A stretch of DNA of 64,000 nt from Neisseria perflava (GCF_024170405.1 NZ_JALJYC010000007.1:1-64000); one strand, 5' to 3'; positions 42,705 through 52,377 are shown, counted from the first letter of the stretch. Notes: generated from the letters alone by a model not told the origin. Made by a program: numbers and translations.

Positions 42705-45155
42705 TTATGCTTGTAACAGCGCCAATAAAGCTTGTTCGTCTAAAACGGTAACGCCCAGCGTATTGGCTTTTTCCAGTTTGCTGCCGGCAGCTTCGCCTGC
42801 TACGACGTAGTCGGTTTTTTTCGACACGCTGCCGGAAACTTTGCCACCAGCTGCTTCAATCATGGCTTGCGCTTCATCACGCTTGAGCGTGGGCAATGTG
42901 CCGGTTAAGACGAAGGTTTTACCGGCAACAGCGGACGGTATATCGGCTATCGTAACAGTTTCAGACGGCATATGCGCCAAAAATTGCTGCATGGTCTTTA
43001 AAAGCGACGAATTGCGGGTAACGCTGCGCCAAGCCTGCCAGTCGGCGCTTAGGGCTTTGTCGTTTAATAAACCCTCTATGCTTTTTCCCGCCAGCTCCCA
43101 CAGCGCAACGGCCTTGTTTTCGCTGATTTTGAAATCGGGCAGACGGCTGATCCATTTTTCCGGCGTGACATATTGCGCCAGCGGTAGGGTAACGGTTTGA
43201 TTTTTGGGCGCAACGCCAACGGTTAATAATTCGTCTATCATCGCCTGCTGCTCGCTTTGAGCGAAGAAATGGGCAATGGAGCGGGCAACCACCGCGCCGA
43301 TGTCGGGCAGACAGGCCAAAACCGGTTCCGGCGCATGGCGCACGTTTTCCAAACTGCCGAAGGCTTGCGCCAAAACTTTAGCGGTGCGCTCGCCGACATG
43401 CCGGATACCGAGAGCGAAGAGGAAGCGCGCCAATTCGGGCTGTTTGCTCGCTTCAATACCGGCAAGGATATTTTCCGCCCATTTGGTCGGCTGCTTTTTA
43501 TTGCTGTCTTTTACATTATCCAGCAATAAATCATCGGCGTGTTCGGCGGTGTTTTCAGACGGCATTGCCTCGGCCTGTTCCTTCATTTTTTGCAAAGTCG
43601 GAATATCGAGGCGGTACAAATCGGCGAAATGCCGCACCAAATCTTGCGCCACCAACTGCTCAATTTGCTTCTGACCCAAACCGTCGATGTCCATCGCTTT
43701 GCGTGAAGCAAAATGAATCAGCCCTTGCGCACGCTGCGCTTGGCACAGCATACCGCCGCTGCAACGCGCCACCGCTTCGCCGTCTTCTTTTTCGATCGCG
43801 CTGTGGCAAATAGGGCAGTGTTCTGGGAGGCGGTAGGGCGGATACAGCGGAACTTGTCGGGCATGTTCAGACGGCCTCGCTTCGGCAAACAAATCGTCTT
43901 GCAGGCCGTCTGAAATTTCTATTTTTTCGTCAATCGTTTGTATCGGCCGCCGCTCGAATACCACGCGCACCACTTCGGGAATCACGTCTCCTGCGCGGCA
44001 CACCACCACGGTATCGCCGACGCGCACGTCTTTGCGCTGCGTTTCGCCTTCGTTGTGCAAAGTGGCGTTGGTCACGGTCACGCCGCCGACAAATACCGGC
44101 TGCAAACGTGCCACCGGCGTCACTGCGCCGGTACGTCCAACCTGCACGTCAATCGCCTCCACCAGCGTCAGCGCTTCTTCGGCGGGGAATTTGTGCGCAA
44201 TCGCCCAACGCGGGGCGCGCGAGATAAAGCCCAGCGTTTCTTGCTGCGCTAGGCTGTTGACCTTGACCACCATGCCGTCGATTTCATAAGGCAGGGTAGG
44301 GCGTTTTTGCTGCATTTGCTCGTAAAAAGCCAATACTGCGGCTATATTCGGGAAACAGGCGTAGTTACCGTCTGGCAGGCTGAAGCCTAAATCATGCGCA
44401 TACGCCAGCTCGTCCATATGACTGGAGAGCGTGCGGCCGCCTTGCTGCTGCGCAATGCTGTAAGCGAAAAAATGCAGTTTGCGCCTCGCGGTGATTTTTG
44501 AATCCAGTTGGCGCAGGCTGCCGGCGGCGGCATTGCGCGGATTGGCAAACGGCTTTTGATTATGCTCGGCTTGGCGTTGGTTAAGAGCGGCAAAATCGGC
44601 TTTCAACATCAACACTTCGCCGCGCATTTCAATCAATGCGGGTACATCGTCACCATGCAGGCGCAGCGGGATATTGCTGATGGTTTTGGCGTTTTGCGTA
44701 ACATCTTCGCCGCTGGTTCCATCGCCGCGCGTGGCGGCTTGCACCAACACGCCGTTGCGGTAAAGCAGGCTGATGGCAAGGCCGTCAAACTTCGGCTCGA
44801 TGACATATTCGGGCGTTTCCGGACCTAAACCACCGCGCACGCGTTCGTCAAACGCATACATTTCGCTGTGGTCAAACACGCCGTTTTCGTCTTGCGGCGA
44901 AAAGGCATTGGTCAGCGACAACATCGGCACTTCGTGGCGCACGCTGGTAAAGCCGCTCAAGGCTGCACCGCCGACACGTTGGGTCGGGCTGTCGGGCTGC
45001 TTAAGCTCGGGGTATTCGCGTTCCAAGGCTTCTAATTCGCGGAACAGACGGTCGTATTCGGCATCGGGTACGCTGGGCGCGTCTAGGGTGTAATATTCGT
45101 AGCCGTAGCGGTTGAGCAGGGCAGTGAGGTGTTGGATTTTTTCGCTTGGGGTCAT
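42705..45155 (-). CDS. ligA: NAD+-dependent DNA ligase LigA
   Basis: Seals nicks in replication and repair. 816 aa, longer than the usual ~670 aa but like other Neisseria LigA. Adenylation site with the Lys in EPKFDGLAISL; Zn finger CPICHSAIEKEDGEAVARCSGGMLC; helix-hairpin-helix and C-terminal BRCT (GKTFVLTGTLPTLKRDEAQAMIEAAGGKVSGSVSKKTDYVV). Four in-frame uptake sequences (42960, 43554, 43866, 43903) lie in the inserts that account for part of the extra length. Confidence 0.95.
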   Translation of the reverse strand: MTPSEKIQHLTALLNRYGYEYYTLDAPSVPDAEYDRLFRELEALEREYPELKQPDSPTQRVGGAALSGFTSVRHEVPMLSLTNAFSPQDENGVFDHSEMYAFDERVRGGLGPETPEYVIEPKFDGLAISLLYRNGVLVQAATRGDGTSGEDVTQNAKTISNIPLRLHGDDVPALIEMRGEVLMLKADFAALNQRQAEHNQKPFANPRNAAAGSLRQLDSKITARRKLHFFAYSIAQQQGGRTLSSHMDELAYAHDLGFSLPDGNYACFPNIAAVLAFYEQMQQKRPTLPYEIDGMVVKVNSLAQQETLGFISRAPRWAIAHKFPAEEALTLVEAIDVQVGRTGAVTPVARLQPVFVGGVTVTNATLHNEGETQRKDVRVGDTVVVCRAGDVIPEVVRVVFERRPIQTIDEKIEISDGLQDDLFAEARPSEHARQVPLYPPYRLPEHCPICHSAIEKEDGEAVARCSGGMLCQAQRAQGLIHFASRKAMDIDGLGQKQIEQLVAQDLVRHFADLYRLDIPTLQKMKEQAEAMPSENTAEHADDLLLDNVKDSNKKQPTKWAENILAGIEASKQPELARFLFALGIRHVGERTAKVLAQAFGSLENVRHAPEPVLACLPDIGAVVARSIAHFFAQSEQQAMIDELLTVGVAPKNQTVTLPLAQYVTPEKWISRLPDFKISENKAVALWELAGKSIEGLLNDKALSADWQAWRSVTRNSSLLKTMQQFLAHMPSETVTIADIPSAVAGKTFVLTGTLPTLKRDEAQAMIEAAGGKVSGSVSKKTDYVVAGEAAGSKLEKANTLGVTVLDEQALLALLQA

Positions 45156-45192
45156 GATGTATGGGATGTTTCAGACGGCCTGTTTGATAGGT

Positions 45193-45342
45193 TATAGCCG
45201 TCCCGTTAGCTTGATACAGCGTTGCTGCGCCTTGCTCAAAGGGGGGCTTGACTAAGCTGCCGAAGCAGCAAGTCTCGCCGACCCGTACTACTTGTACTGT
45301 CTGCGGCTTGCTGCCTTGTCTCAAACCAACGAAACGACTATA
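45193..45342. repeat. 150-bp neisserial repeat with TATAG ends
   Basis: Left end TATAGCCGTCCCGTTAG and right end (complement) TATAGTCGTTTCGTTGG are imperfect inverted repeats. The interior, with TTGATACAGCGTTG, a GTACTACTTGTACTGTCTGC segment and GGCTTGCTGCCTTG, is one that I recall as a widespread intergenic repeat of pathogenic Neisseria. It carries no gene. It is unlike the 3907-4066 element. Confidence 0.65.
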
Positions 45343-45410
45343 TTATTCACATAAATAAAAAGGCCGTCTGAAAATAAAATAAACAGTTTGGATTGTACCT
45401 GAAAATCGCT

Positions 45411-45449
45411 AAAAAAAGCGGATATGCCGAAAAGACATACCCGCTTTTT
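45411..45449 (-). terminator. Intrinsic terminator of zipA
   Basis: AAAAAGCGGaTATG / CATAcCCGCTTTTT with a 9-base loop, 16 bases past the zipA stop, flanked by A and T runs. Confidence 0.85.
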
Positions 45450-45464
45450 ATATTGCAAACCGGT

Positions 45465-46736
45465 TTAGGAGAACAGACGCAGAGCGGCTTTGCTACCCGG
45501 CTTGATGCCGACTTTCTGCATCTCTTCCTGACGCGCCAACACATATTGGCGCACATCGCGCAGCCATTGGGTAGAAACTTCTTCCAATTTGTCGTTAACC
45601 AAATCCAAGCTGAGTTGGCCGGAAAGTTTGACGGCCAAGTCCATAAACAAATCAAAGGTTTTTTCACCGGCCGGTACATGCGGAATATCAAACAGCATGC
45701 TGAAACCGCGATAGGCCTGATTGTCGAGCAGGGCGCCGGTAAAGGCGGAATTGTCCAGCGCGGCGATGGTGAAGATGGTGTTGTTGTGTTCGCCCGGATA
45801 TTGGAACGTACCGTTTTCCGCCAACTGGAAGCCGGTGCTTTCCACGGCAGAGCGCAATTCTGTTCCGCTGATGCTGGAGCGGGAAACCAAGTGGATGGCG
45901 ATGGTTTGATCGACGCGCACGCAGAAATCGTCTAAGGCTTGCGCCACTTCGGTAAAGGCGCTGATGTCGGTATGGCGCACTTTGCCGCCGATTAATTGCG
46001 CAAACGCATTCACTTGCTGGTCAAATTGCACCAATTCTTCCGCAGAAGCCAAACCGTTGCGGCTGACGGCCTGCAAACCCATCACAAAGCCCTGGTAGTA
46101 CACGCCCGGAATCGGTTCGGCCACTTGGAAGTGGTCGTCCATGGTGCAGCCGATGATTTGGAAACGGTGGCGGTTGGAGAGGCGGGGCAGGGCATGCAGC
46201 TCTTGCGCTTTATCCAAGGCGATGTAGGCCAGATAATCGAAACGCGGGTCAAACCACGGCAGCTCGACTTGCGCCAGCTCGTCCAGGCTGACCAAAGGTT
46301 GCGGTGCAGCAGCGGCAGCGGGCGCGGCAGAAGCCGCCACCGGCTCGGCGGTTTGGGTGGTGATTTGGTTGTTGAGGCCGATAACGGTATGCTGAACCGG
46401 CTCGTGGCTGAAATCATCGACCATACCCAGTTCGACATCGGTTTTGATGGTTGAGGGTTTGGCCAGTTTCGCTTTGGCGGCGAAAATCTCATCCTGCTCT
46501 TGCAGTTGGCGCAGCGCTTCTTCCTGCGCTTTGGACGGCTTTTTCATAAACAGGCCTTTGCCACTCTGCCCTTGCTCTTTACCGTCGCGCACGCTTTTGG
46601 TTTTGCTGGCCAACAGCGCGTCTTTGTCGGAATGGCCGAACTGCTCGCGCACCTGCTTGCGGTATTGGTTTTCCTGATACATATTGTAGGCAATTACGGC
46701 CAAAATAACGGCCAAGCCCAAAACGATAATCACCAT
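45465..46736 (-). CDS. zipA: Cell division protein ZipA
   Basis: Anchors FtsZ to the inner membrane at the septum. 423 aa. N-terminal membrane segment VIIVLGLAVILAVIAYNMY, then a charged and Ala/Pro-rich linker (about 25-165) and the C-terminal FtsZ-binding domain (GVYYQGFVMGLQAVSRNGLAS through DNQAYRGFSMLFDIPHVPAG). Position beside ligA is a neisserial arrangement. ATG at 46736. Confidence 0.9.
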   Translation of the reverse strand: MVIIVLGLAVILAVIAYNMYQENQYRKQVREQFGHSDKDALLASKTKSVRDGKEQGQSGKGLFMKKPSKAQEEALRQLQEQDEIFAAKAKLAKPSTIKTDVELGMVDDFSHEPVQHTVIGLNNQITTQTAEPVAASAAPAAAAAPQPLVSLDELAQVELPWFDPRFDYLAYIALDKAQELHALPRLSNRHRFQIIGCTMDDHFQVAEPIPGVYYQGFVMGLQAVSRNGLASAEELVQFDQQVNAFAQLIGGKVRHTDISAFTEVAQALDDFCVRVDQTIAIHLVSRSSISGTELRSAVESTGFQLAENGTFQYPGEHNNTIFTIAALDNSAFTGALLDNQAYRGFSMLFDIPHVPAGEKTFDLFMDLAVKLSGQLSLDLVNDKLEEVSTQWLRDVRQYVLARQEEMQKVGIKPGSKAALRLFS

Positions 46737-46907
46737 GGTATTGTCACTTTTCTAAAGGGAAAAAGGCGGCGGAGCGCACGATTGGGATAAACTTTGACAA
46801 TTATAACGAAAATCGGCGCGGCTGACAGCATTCGGCCGGAAAAGGCCGCAGGCCGTCTGAAAAATGCGGCGTTTATGCCGATAAAGGCAGGTTTGGGGGC
46901 AAACGGA

Positions 46908-47462
46908 TTAACGCACTACCGCAAATCCTGCTGCTTCCAACCGCGCCCAATCGAAAAAGTGACCGGGGTCGGTTTTGCGGTCGGGGGCGATGTCCTGATG
47001 GCCGGTTACGGCGCGAATCGGGTAGTGTTCTGCCAATGCTTTCAGTAAAACGGCTAAGGTTTGATATTGCGCTTCGGCAAACGACTCGAAATCGCAGCCT
47101 TCCAATTCGATACCGATGGAAAACGCGTTGCATTTTTCCCGCCCTTGAAACGAGGAAATACCTGCGTGGTAGGCCATGTCGTCGCAAGAGACAAACTGTA
47201 CGGCTTCGCCCTTGCGGTCGATAAAAAAATGGCTGGACACACGCAATTCGTGTATTACGCTGAAAAACGGATGTTCGGCGGGGTCTATCCGGTTGGTAAA
47301 CAGCTTTTCCACCGCGCCGCTGCCGTATTCAAACGGCGGCAGGGAAATATTGTGCAATACCACCAGCGAAACGGCTTCTCCCGCTTCACGCGGGCAGAAA
47401 TTGGGGGAGATGGTGCGGCGGGCGGGTGTCCACCAGCCCTGCTGCCAAGTTGGATTGCTCAT
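46908..47462 (-). CDS. ampD: 1,6-anhydro-N-acetylmuramyl-L-alanine amidase AmpD
   Basis: Cytoplasmic Zn amidase of peptidoglycan recycling. 184 aa. Zn ligands: His in LVVLHNISLP (H37), and the His and Asp of TGHQDIAPDRKTDPGHFFDW. Ends WARLEAAGFAVVR. Divergent from mltG. Confidence 0.95.
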   Translation of the reverse strand: MSNPTWQQGWWTPARRTISPNFCPREAGEAVSLVVLHNISLPPFEYGSGAVEKLFTNRIDPAEHPFFSVIHELRVSSHFFIDRKGEAVQFVSCDDMAYHAGISSFQGREKCNAFSIGIELEGCDFESFAEAQYQTLAVLLKALAEHYPIRAVTGHQDIAPDRKTDPGHFFDWARLEAAGFAVVR

Positions 47463-47550
47463 TTTTTCAGACGGCCTTACTGTAAATTAGGGGAAGAATG
47501 CTAAGAGTTCGGGTATACTACCGCCCGAAATTCACATTCCGAATCCTACC

Positions 47551-48546
47551 ATGTTGAAAAAATTGTTGAAATGGCTGGCCGTGGTTTTTGTCGCTTTGGT
47601 GGCGGTGGCAGCGGCGTTGCTGTTTATCCCGAAAGACAACGGCAAAACCTATCGCGTCAAAATCGTGAAAAATCAGGGCATTTCCTCCGTCGGCCGCAAG
47701 TTGGCGCAAGACGGTATCGTATATAACCGCCATGTCTTGACAGCTGCCGCCTATGTCTTGGGCGTGCACAACCGCCTGCACACGGGTAACTACCGCCTGC
47801 CGGCCAAAGTCTCCGCATGGGATGTCTTGCAGAAAATCCGCAGCGGCCGCCCCGATTCGGTAAACGTGCGCATTGTCGAAGGCATGCGTTTTGCCGATAT
47901 GCGCCGCATTATCAATGCCACCAACGACATCGGCCACGAAACTCAAAACTGGAGCGACGCGCAGATTATGCAGGCCGTGGCAAGCGAACCCTTGAGCCAG
48001 AATCCGGAAGGGCAGTTTTTCCCGGATACTTATGAAATCGACGCCGACAGCAGCGACGTGCAAATCTATAAAACCGCTTACCAAGCCATGCAGCGCCAAT
48101 TAAAAGCGGCATGGGACGAGCGCCGCAGCGGGCTGCCGTATCAGAATCCGTATGAATTGCTGATTATGGCCAGCTTGGTGGAAAAGGAAACCGCACATGC
48201 GGACGACCGCTCGGACGTAGCGGCCGTGTTTATCAACCGCTTGGCTTCGGGCATGCGCCTGCAAACCGATCCGACTGTGATTTACGGCATGGGCGCGGCG
48301 TATAAAGGCCGTATCCGCAAAGCCGATTTGCGCCGCGATACGCCTTATAACACCTACACCCGCGACGGCCTGCCGCCGACGCCGATTGCCTTGCCGGGCA
48401 AGGCCGCGCTGGAAGCGGCTGCCCATCCGTCAAACGAAAAATACCTGTATTTCGTGTCGAAAATGGATGGTACAGGCTTGAGCCAGTTTAGCCATAATTT
48501 GGACGAACACAACGCCGCTGTGCGCAAATATATTTTGAAAAAATAA
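47551..48546 (+). CDS. mltG: Endolytic transglycosylase MltG
   Basis: Cleaves nascent glycan strands at the inner membrane. 331 aa. N-terminal membrane anchor (LLKWLAVVFVALVAVAAALLFIP), the LysM-like region, then the YceG catalytic domain with MASLVEKET (211-213 EKE), RLASGMRLQTDPTVIYG and NTYTRDGLPPTPIALPG. tmk follows, as in many bacteria. Confidence 0.95.
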   Translation: MLKKLLKWLAVVFVALVAVAAALLFIPKDNGKTYRVKIVKNQGISSVGRKLAQDGIVYNRHVLTAAAYVLGVHNRLHTGNYRLPAKVSAWDVLQKIRSGRPDSVNVRIVEGMRFADMRRIINATNDIGHETQNWSDAQIMQAVASEPLSQNPEGQFFPDTYEIDADSSDVQIYKTAYQAMQRQLKAAWDERRSGLPYQNPYELLIMASLVEKETAHADDRSDVAAVFINRLASGMRLQTDPTVIYGMGAAYKGRIRKADLRRDTPYNTYTRDGLPPTPIALPGKAALEAAAHPSNEKYLYFVSKMDGTGLSQFSHNLDEHNAAVRKYILKK

Positions 48547-48556
48547 GCAGTTTACA

Positions 48557-48594
48557 TTTTTCAGACGGCCCCTTTTTTAAGGGCCGTCTGAAAA
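48557..48594 (+). terminator. DUS hairpin between mltG and tmk
   Basis: TTTTCAGACGGCCC and complement with a loop of about 10 bases, just before the tmk RBS. Confidence 0.55.
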
Positions 48595-48616
48595 TCTTTC
48601 GGGAAGGCCGAATGAT

Positions 48617-49237
48617 ATGAAAGCACAATTCATCACGCTCGACGGCATAGACGGCGCGGGCAAGTCCACCAATCTGGCGGTCATGCGCCAATGGTTTGAA
48701 ACGCGCGGCCTGTCGGTATTGTTTACCCGCGAGCCGGGCGGCACGGCGGTGGGTGAGGCCTTGCGCGAACTGCTGCTTAACCCCGCCACCCAAGTCAGCC
48801 TGCGCACCGAAACCCTGATGATGTTTGCCGCGCGGCAGCAGCATTTGGAAGACGTGATTCTACCCGCTTTGGCGGCGGGGATGAATGTGGTGTCCGACCG
48901 CTTTACCGACGCCACGTTTGCCTATCAGGGCGGCGGGCGCGGTGTGCCGCTGGCGGACATTGAAATTTTGGAAAACTGGGTGCAGCAGGGCGTTCAGCCG
49001 GATTTGACGTTGCTGTTGGACGTGCCGCTGGCGGTGTCGATGGCGCGGATTGCCGGGGCGCGGGAAAAGGATCGTTTCGAGCAGGAGCAGGCGGATTTTT
49101 TTACCCGCGTGCGCGATGTCTATCTGCAACGCGCCGCCGCAGCGCCGCAGCGCTATGCGGTGATTGACAGCAACCGCAGTCTGGATGAGGTCAAAAGCAG
49201 TATTGAGCAGGTATTGAGCCGACACTTCGGCTGCTGA
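48617..49237 (+). CDS. tmk: Thymidylate kinase
   Basis: dTMP to dTDP. 206 aa. P-loop GIDGAGKST (10-18), DR(F/Y) motif SDRFTDATFAYQGGGR and the LID region IAGAREKDRFEQE. RBS GGAAGG precedes the ATG. Confidence 0.95.
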   Translation: MKAQFITLDGIDGAGKSTNLAVMRQWFETRGLSVLFTREPGGTAVGEALRELLLNPATQVSLRTETLMMFAARQQHLEDVILPALAAGMNVVSDRFTDATFAYQGGGRGVPLADIEILENWVQQGVQPDLTLLLDVPLAVSMARIAGAREKDRFEQEQADFFTRVRDVYLQRAAAAPQRYAVIDSNRSLDEVKSSIEQVLSRHFGC

Positions 49238-49250
49238 TTGGATAGACACA

Positions 49251-49305
49251 AAGGCCGTCTGAAAATCATTAAGGGTTTTCCCTTGTAATGATGTTCAGAC
49301 GGCTT
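49251..49305 (+). terminator. Terminator of tmk
   Basis: AAGGCCGTCTGAA... and TTCAGACGGCTT arms with an inner dyad (ATCATTA/TAATGAT, AAGGG/CCCTT) and a following T run. The right arm is degenerate. Confidence 0.8.
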
Positions 49306-49471
49306 TTTTTGTATTTTATTACATTGTATGTAGTTTTATTTTAAGCAAGCGCTTAAGCCGTTTTGTGAGGGGGTTATGTTCAATATCCTTATGATTTCAG
49401 GATAATGCCTAAAAATGGAGTTCGTTTATTATCAAACAAATGTGTAATTTCCCTAAAATAAAAATACAAAC

Positions 49472-49513
49472 CTGACTTACATCAAAAAAATTTGTACTAA
49501 AATTACTTATACT
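49472..49513 (+). promoter_or_regulatory. FNR-like site and promoter of adhE
   Basis: CTGAC-TTAC-ATCAA (49472-49485) matches the FNR pattern TTGAT-N4-ATCAA at eight of ten bases. TATACT (49508-49513) is a good -10; with a start about 7 bases further on, the site is centred near -41.5, the class II activator position. No -35 element is present. Confidence 0.6.
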
Positions 49514-49570
49514 TTACCTCATAAAATTCCTATCCCCCTTACCTTATGTACATTTTCAGGAGATTTCCTC

Positions 49571-52186
49571 ATGAACGCACAGACTGACAACACCATCAGC
49601 CCGGCTAAGGCCGAAGTTAACGGTTTGGTCGAACGCGCATTGGTTGCCTTGGATAAATTCCTCGAGCTGAACCAAGAGCAGGTTGACTACATCGTCGCCA
49701 AAGCTTCCGTTGCCGCTTTGGACCAACACGGCGTGTTGGCGCAGCACGCGGTGGAAGAAACCGGCAGAGGCGTGTTTGAAGACAAAGCCACCAAAAACCT
49801 GTTTGCCTGCGAAAACGTGGTGCGCCGCTTGCGCGATTTGAAAACCGTCGGCGTCATCAGTGAAGATCCCGTTACCGGTATTACCGAAGTAGCCGATCCG
49901 GTGGGTGTGATTTGCGGTATCGTGCCGACTACCAACCCGACTTCCACTACTATCTTCAAAGCATTGATTTCTTTGAAAACGCGCAACCCGATTGTGTTTG
50001 CGTTCCATCCGTCTGCGCAGAAATGTTCCGTTCACGCCGCGCAAATCGTGCGCGATGCGGCGATTGCCGCCGGTGCACCGGAAAACTGTATTCAATGGAT
50101 TGAAACCCCTTCGATGGAAGGCACGTCTTCTCTGATGAAACACCCGGGCGTGGCTACTATTTTGGCCACCGGCGGTAACGCGATGGTGGAAGCCGCTTAC
50201 TCTTGCGGCAAACCGGCTTTGGGCGTCGGGGCGGGCAACGTACCGGCTTATGTGGAAAAAACCGCTAATATCCGCCAAGCCGCCAACGACATCGTGTTGT
50301 CCAAATCGTTTGACAACGGCATGATTTGCGCCAGCGAACAGGCCGCGATTATCGACAAAGAAATTTACGATGACGTCGTGAAAGAAATGAAAAGCTACGG
50401 CGTGTATTTCGTCAACAAAAAAGAAAAAGCCCTGCTGGAAGAATTTGCCTTCGGCGTGAAAGCCAACAGCAAAAACTGCGGTGGTGCCAAGCTCAACGCC
50501 AATATGGTGGGCAAACCGGCGGCATGGATTGCCGAGCAAGCCGGTTTCAGCGTACCGGCCAATACCAATATTCTGGCAGCAGAATGCGCCGAAGTCGGCC
50601 CGGTCGAGCCGTTGACCCGCGAAAAACTGTCGCCGGTGTTGGCAGTGTTGAAAGCCAATACCACCGAAGAAGGCTTGAAAATGGCCGAGCAAATGGTGGA
50701 ATTCGACGGTTTGGGTCACTCCGCCGCCATCCACACCGCCAACAATGAGCTGGCCAAAGAATTCGGCACCCGCGTCAAAGCCCTGCGCGTGATTCACAAT
50801 TCTCCTTCGACTTTCGGCGGTATCGGCGACGTGTACAACGCCTTCCTGCCGTCATTGACCCTGGGTTGCGGCTCTTACGGTAAAAACTCCGTTGGCGGCA
50901 ACGTCAGCGCGGTCAACCTGCTCAACATCAAAAAAATCGGTCGTCGGAGAAACAACATGCAATGGTTTAAAGTCCCTGCCAAAATCTACTTTGAACGCAA
51001 TTCCATCCAATATCTGCAAGATATGAAAGAATGCGAAAAAGTGGTGATTGTGACCGACCGCTCTATGGTGGATTTGGGCTTCGTTGACCGCGTGACCGAG
51101 CAGCTGCAACTGCGTAAAGACAAAGTGATTTACCAACTTTTCTGCGATGTCGAACCCGATCCGAGCATTGATACCGTGCGCAAAGGTGCCGACTTGATGC
51201 GCAGCTTCCAGCCGGACACCATCATCGCCTTGGGCGGCGGTTCTGCCATGGACGCAGCCAAAGCTATGTGGCTGTTCTACGAGCGTCCGGAAGTGGATTT
51301 CCGCGATTTGGTGCAAAAATTCATGGACATCCGCAAACGCGCGGTACGTTTCCCCGAATTGGGCAAAAAAGCCAAATTCATCTGTATTCCGACCACTTCG
51401 GGTACCGGTTCGGAAATTACCCCGTTTACCGTGATTACCGACGGCGATAAAAAATACCCGATTGCCGACTACGCGCTGACCCCGACCATCGCCATCGTTG
51501 ACCCCGAGTTCACCATGACCGTGCCCGCCAGCGTGACCGCCGATACCGGTATGGACGTGCTGACCCACGCGGTAGAAGCCTATGTGTCCGTATTGGCCAA
51601 CGACTTTACAGACGGCCTCGCGCTGCAAGCCATCAAGCTGGTGTTCCAATTCCTCGAACGCTCTTACAAAAACGGTGCGTCCGACCCCGAAGCGCGCGAG
51701 CGTATGCACAACGCCTCCACCATCGCAGGCATGGCCTTCTCCAATGCCTTCTTGGGCTTGAACCACGCGCTGGCGCACACCATCGGCGGCCGTTTCCACA
51801 CCCCGCACGGCCGTACCAACGCCATCCTGATGCCGCACGTTATCCGCTACAACGGTACCCGTCCGCAAAAATTATCCGTATGGCCGAAATACAATTTCTA
51901 CCGTGCCGATGAGCGCTATCAAGAAATCGCCCGCGTATTGGATTTGCCGTGCAGCACCCCGGCTGAAGGCGTGGAATCCTTTGCCAAAGCCTGCGCCGAA
52001 CTCGGCCGCAAAGTCGGCATCAAAATGAGTTTCAAAGATCAGGGCTTGGACGAAAAAACCTATATGGACGCCCGTCACGAAGTCGCCCTGCGCGCCTACG
52101 AAGACCAATGCGCCCCGGCCAACCCGCGCCTGCCGCTGATTGCCGATATGGAAGAAATCCTGACCAAAGCCTATTACGGCGAGTAA
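49571..52186 (+). CDS. adhE: Bifunctional aldehyde-alcohol dehydrogenase AdhE
   Basis: Reduces acetyl-CoA via acetaldehyde to ethanol, regenerating NAD+ under low oxygen. 871 aa. N-terminal CoA-acylating ALDH domain (residues about 15-440; catalytic Cys in NGMICASEQAA) and C-terminal Fe-dependent ADH (about 455-871; GGGSAMDAAKAMW, TTSGTGSEITPFTVI, and Fe ligands in HALAHTIGGRFHTPHGRTNA). RBS AGGAGA. Followed by its own DUS terminator. Confidence 0.96.
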   Translation: MNAQTDNTISPAKAEVNGLVERALVALDKFLELNQEQVDYIVAKASVAALDQHGVLAQHAVEETGRGVFEDKATKNLFACENVVRRLRDLKTVGVISEDPVTGITEVADPVGVICGIVPTTNPTSTTIFKALISLKTRNPIVFAFHPSAQKCSVHAAQIVRDAAIAAGAPENCIQWIETPSMEGTSSLMKHPGVATILATGGNAMVEAAYSCGKPALGVGAGNVPAYVEKTANIRQAANDIVLSKSFDNGMICASEQAAIIDKEIYDDVVKEMKSYGVYFVNKKEKALLEEFAFGVKANSKNCGGAKLNANMVGKPAAWIAEQAGFSVPANTNILAAECAEVGPVEPLTREKLSPVLAVLKANTTEEGLKMAEQMVEFDGLGHSAAIHTANNELAKEFGTRVKALRVIHNSPSTFGGIGDVYNAFLPSLTLGCGSYGKNSVGGNVSAVNLLNIKKIGRRRNNMQWFKVPAKIYFERNSIQYLQDMKECEKVVIVTDRSMVDLGFVDRVTEQLQLRKDKVIYQLFCDVEPDPSIDTVRKGADLMRSFQPDTIIALGGGSAMDAAKAMWLFYERPEVDFRDLVQKFMDIRKRAVRFPELGKKAKFICIPTTSGTGSEITPFTVITDGDKKYPIADYALTPTIAIVDPEFTMTVPASVTADTGMDVLTHAVEAYVSVLANDFTDGLALQAIKLVFQFLERSYKNGASDPEARERMHNASTIAGMAFSNAFLGLNHALAHTIGGRFHTPHGRTNAILMPHVIRYNGTRPQKLSVWPKYNFYRADERYQEIARVLDLPCSTPAEGVESFAKACAELGRKVGIKMSFKDQGLDEKTYMDARHEVALRAYEDQCAPANPRLPLIADMEEILTKAYYGE

Positions 52187-52204
52187 GTTAAGCGGTTTTG
52201 AAAT

Positions 52205-52250
52205 AAGGCCGTCTGAAAAACATCTGTTAAGGTGTTTTCAGACGGCCTTT
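52205..52250 (+). terminator. Terminator of adhE
   Basis: AAGGCCGTCTGAAAAACA / TGTTTTCAGACGGCCTT with an inner loop, then TTATATTTT. Confidence 0.8.
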
Positions 52251-52377
52251 TATATTTTGTAGGTTATAGGTTAAACGTCGTTTCTGCTAACCAGCGTTTT
52301 GGCCGTGGAGGTTTTTCATCCCGTTTTTAGCTTTTGCTGGTATTGGGATGATCGGTGTTCGCAATATATAAAATAAA

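Larger units (their letters stand above)
45156..45464. other. 309-base gap between ligA and zipA
   Basis: Contains no gene. It holds a 150-bp repeat with TATAG ends (45193-45342), two uptake sequences, and the zipA terminator. Confidence 0.6.
49238..49570 (+). other. 333-base control region of adhE
   Basis: Contains the tmk terminator (49251-49305) followed by an AT-rich stretch with the FNR-like site and promoter of adhE. No gene. Confidence 0.6.

Noticed and set aside
50852..51868. 338-codon antisense frame within adhE
   Set aside because: Shadow of the alcohol dehydrogenase half; His/Gly-rich pattern typical of reversed codon bias.
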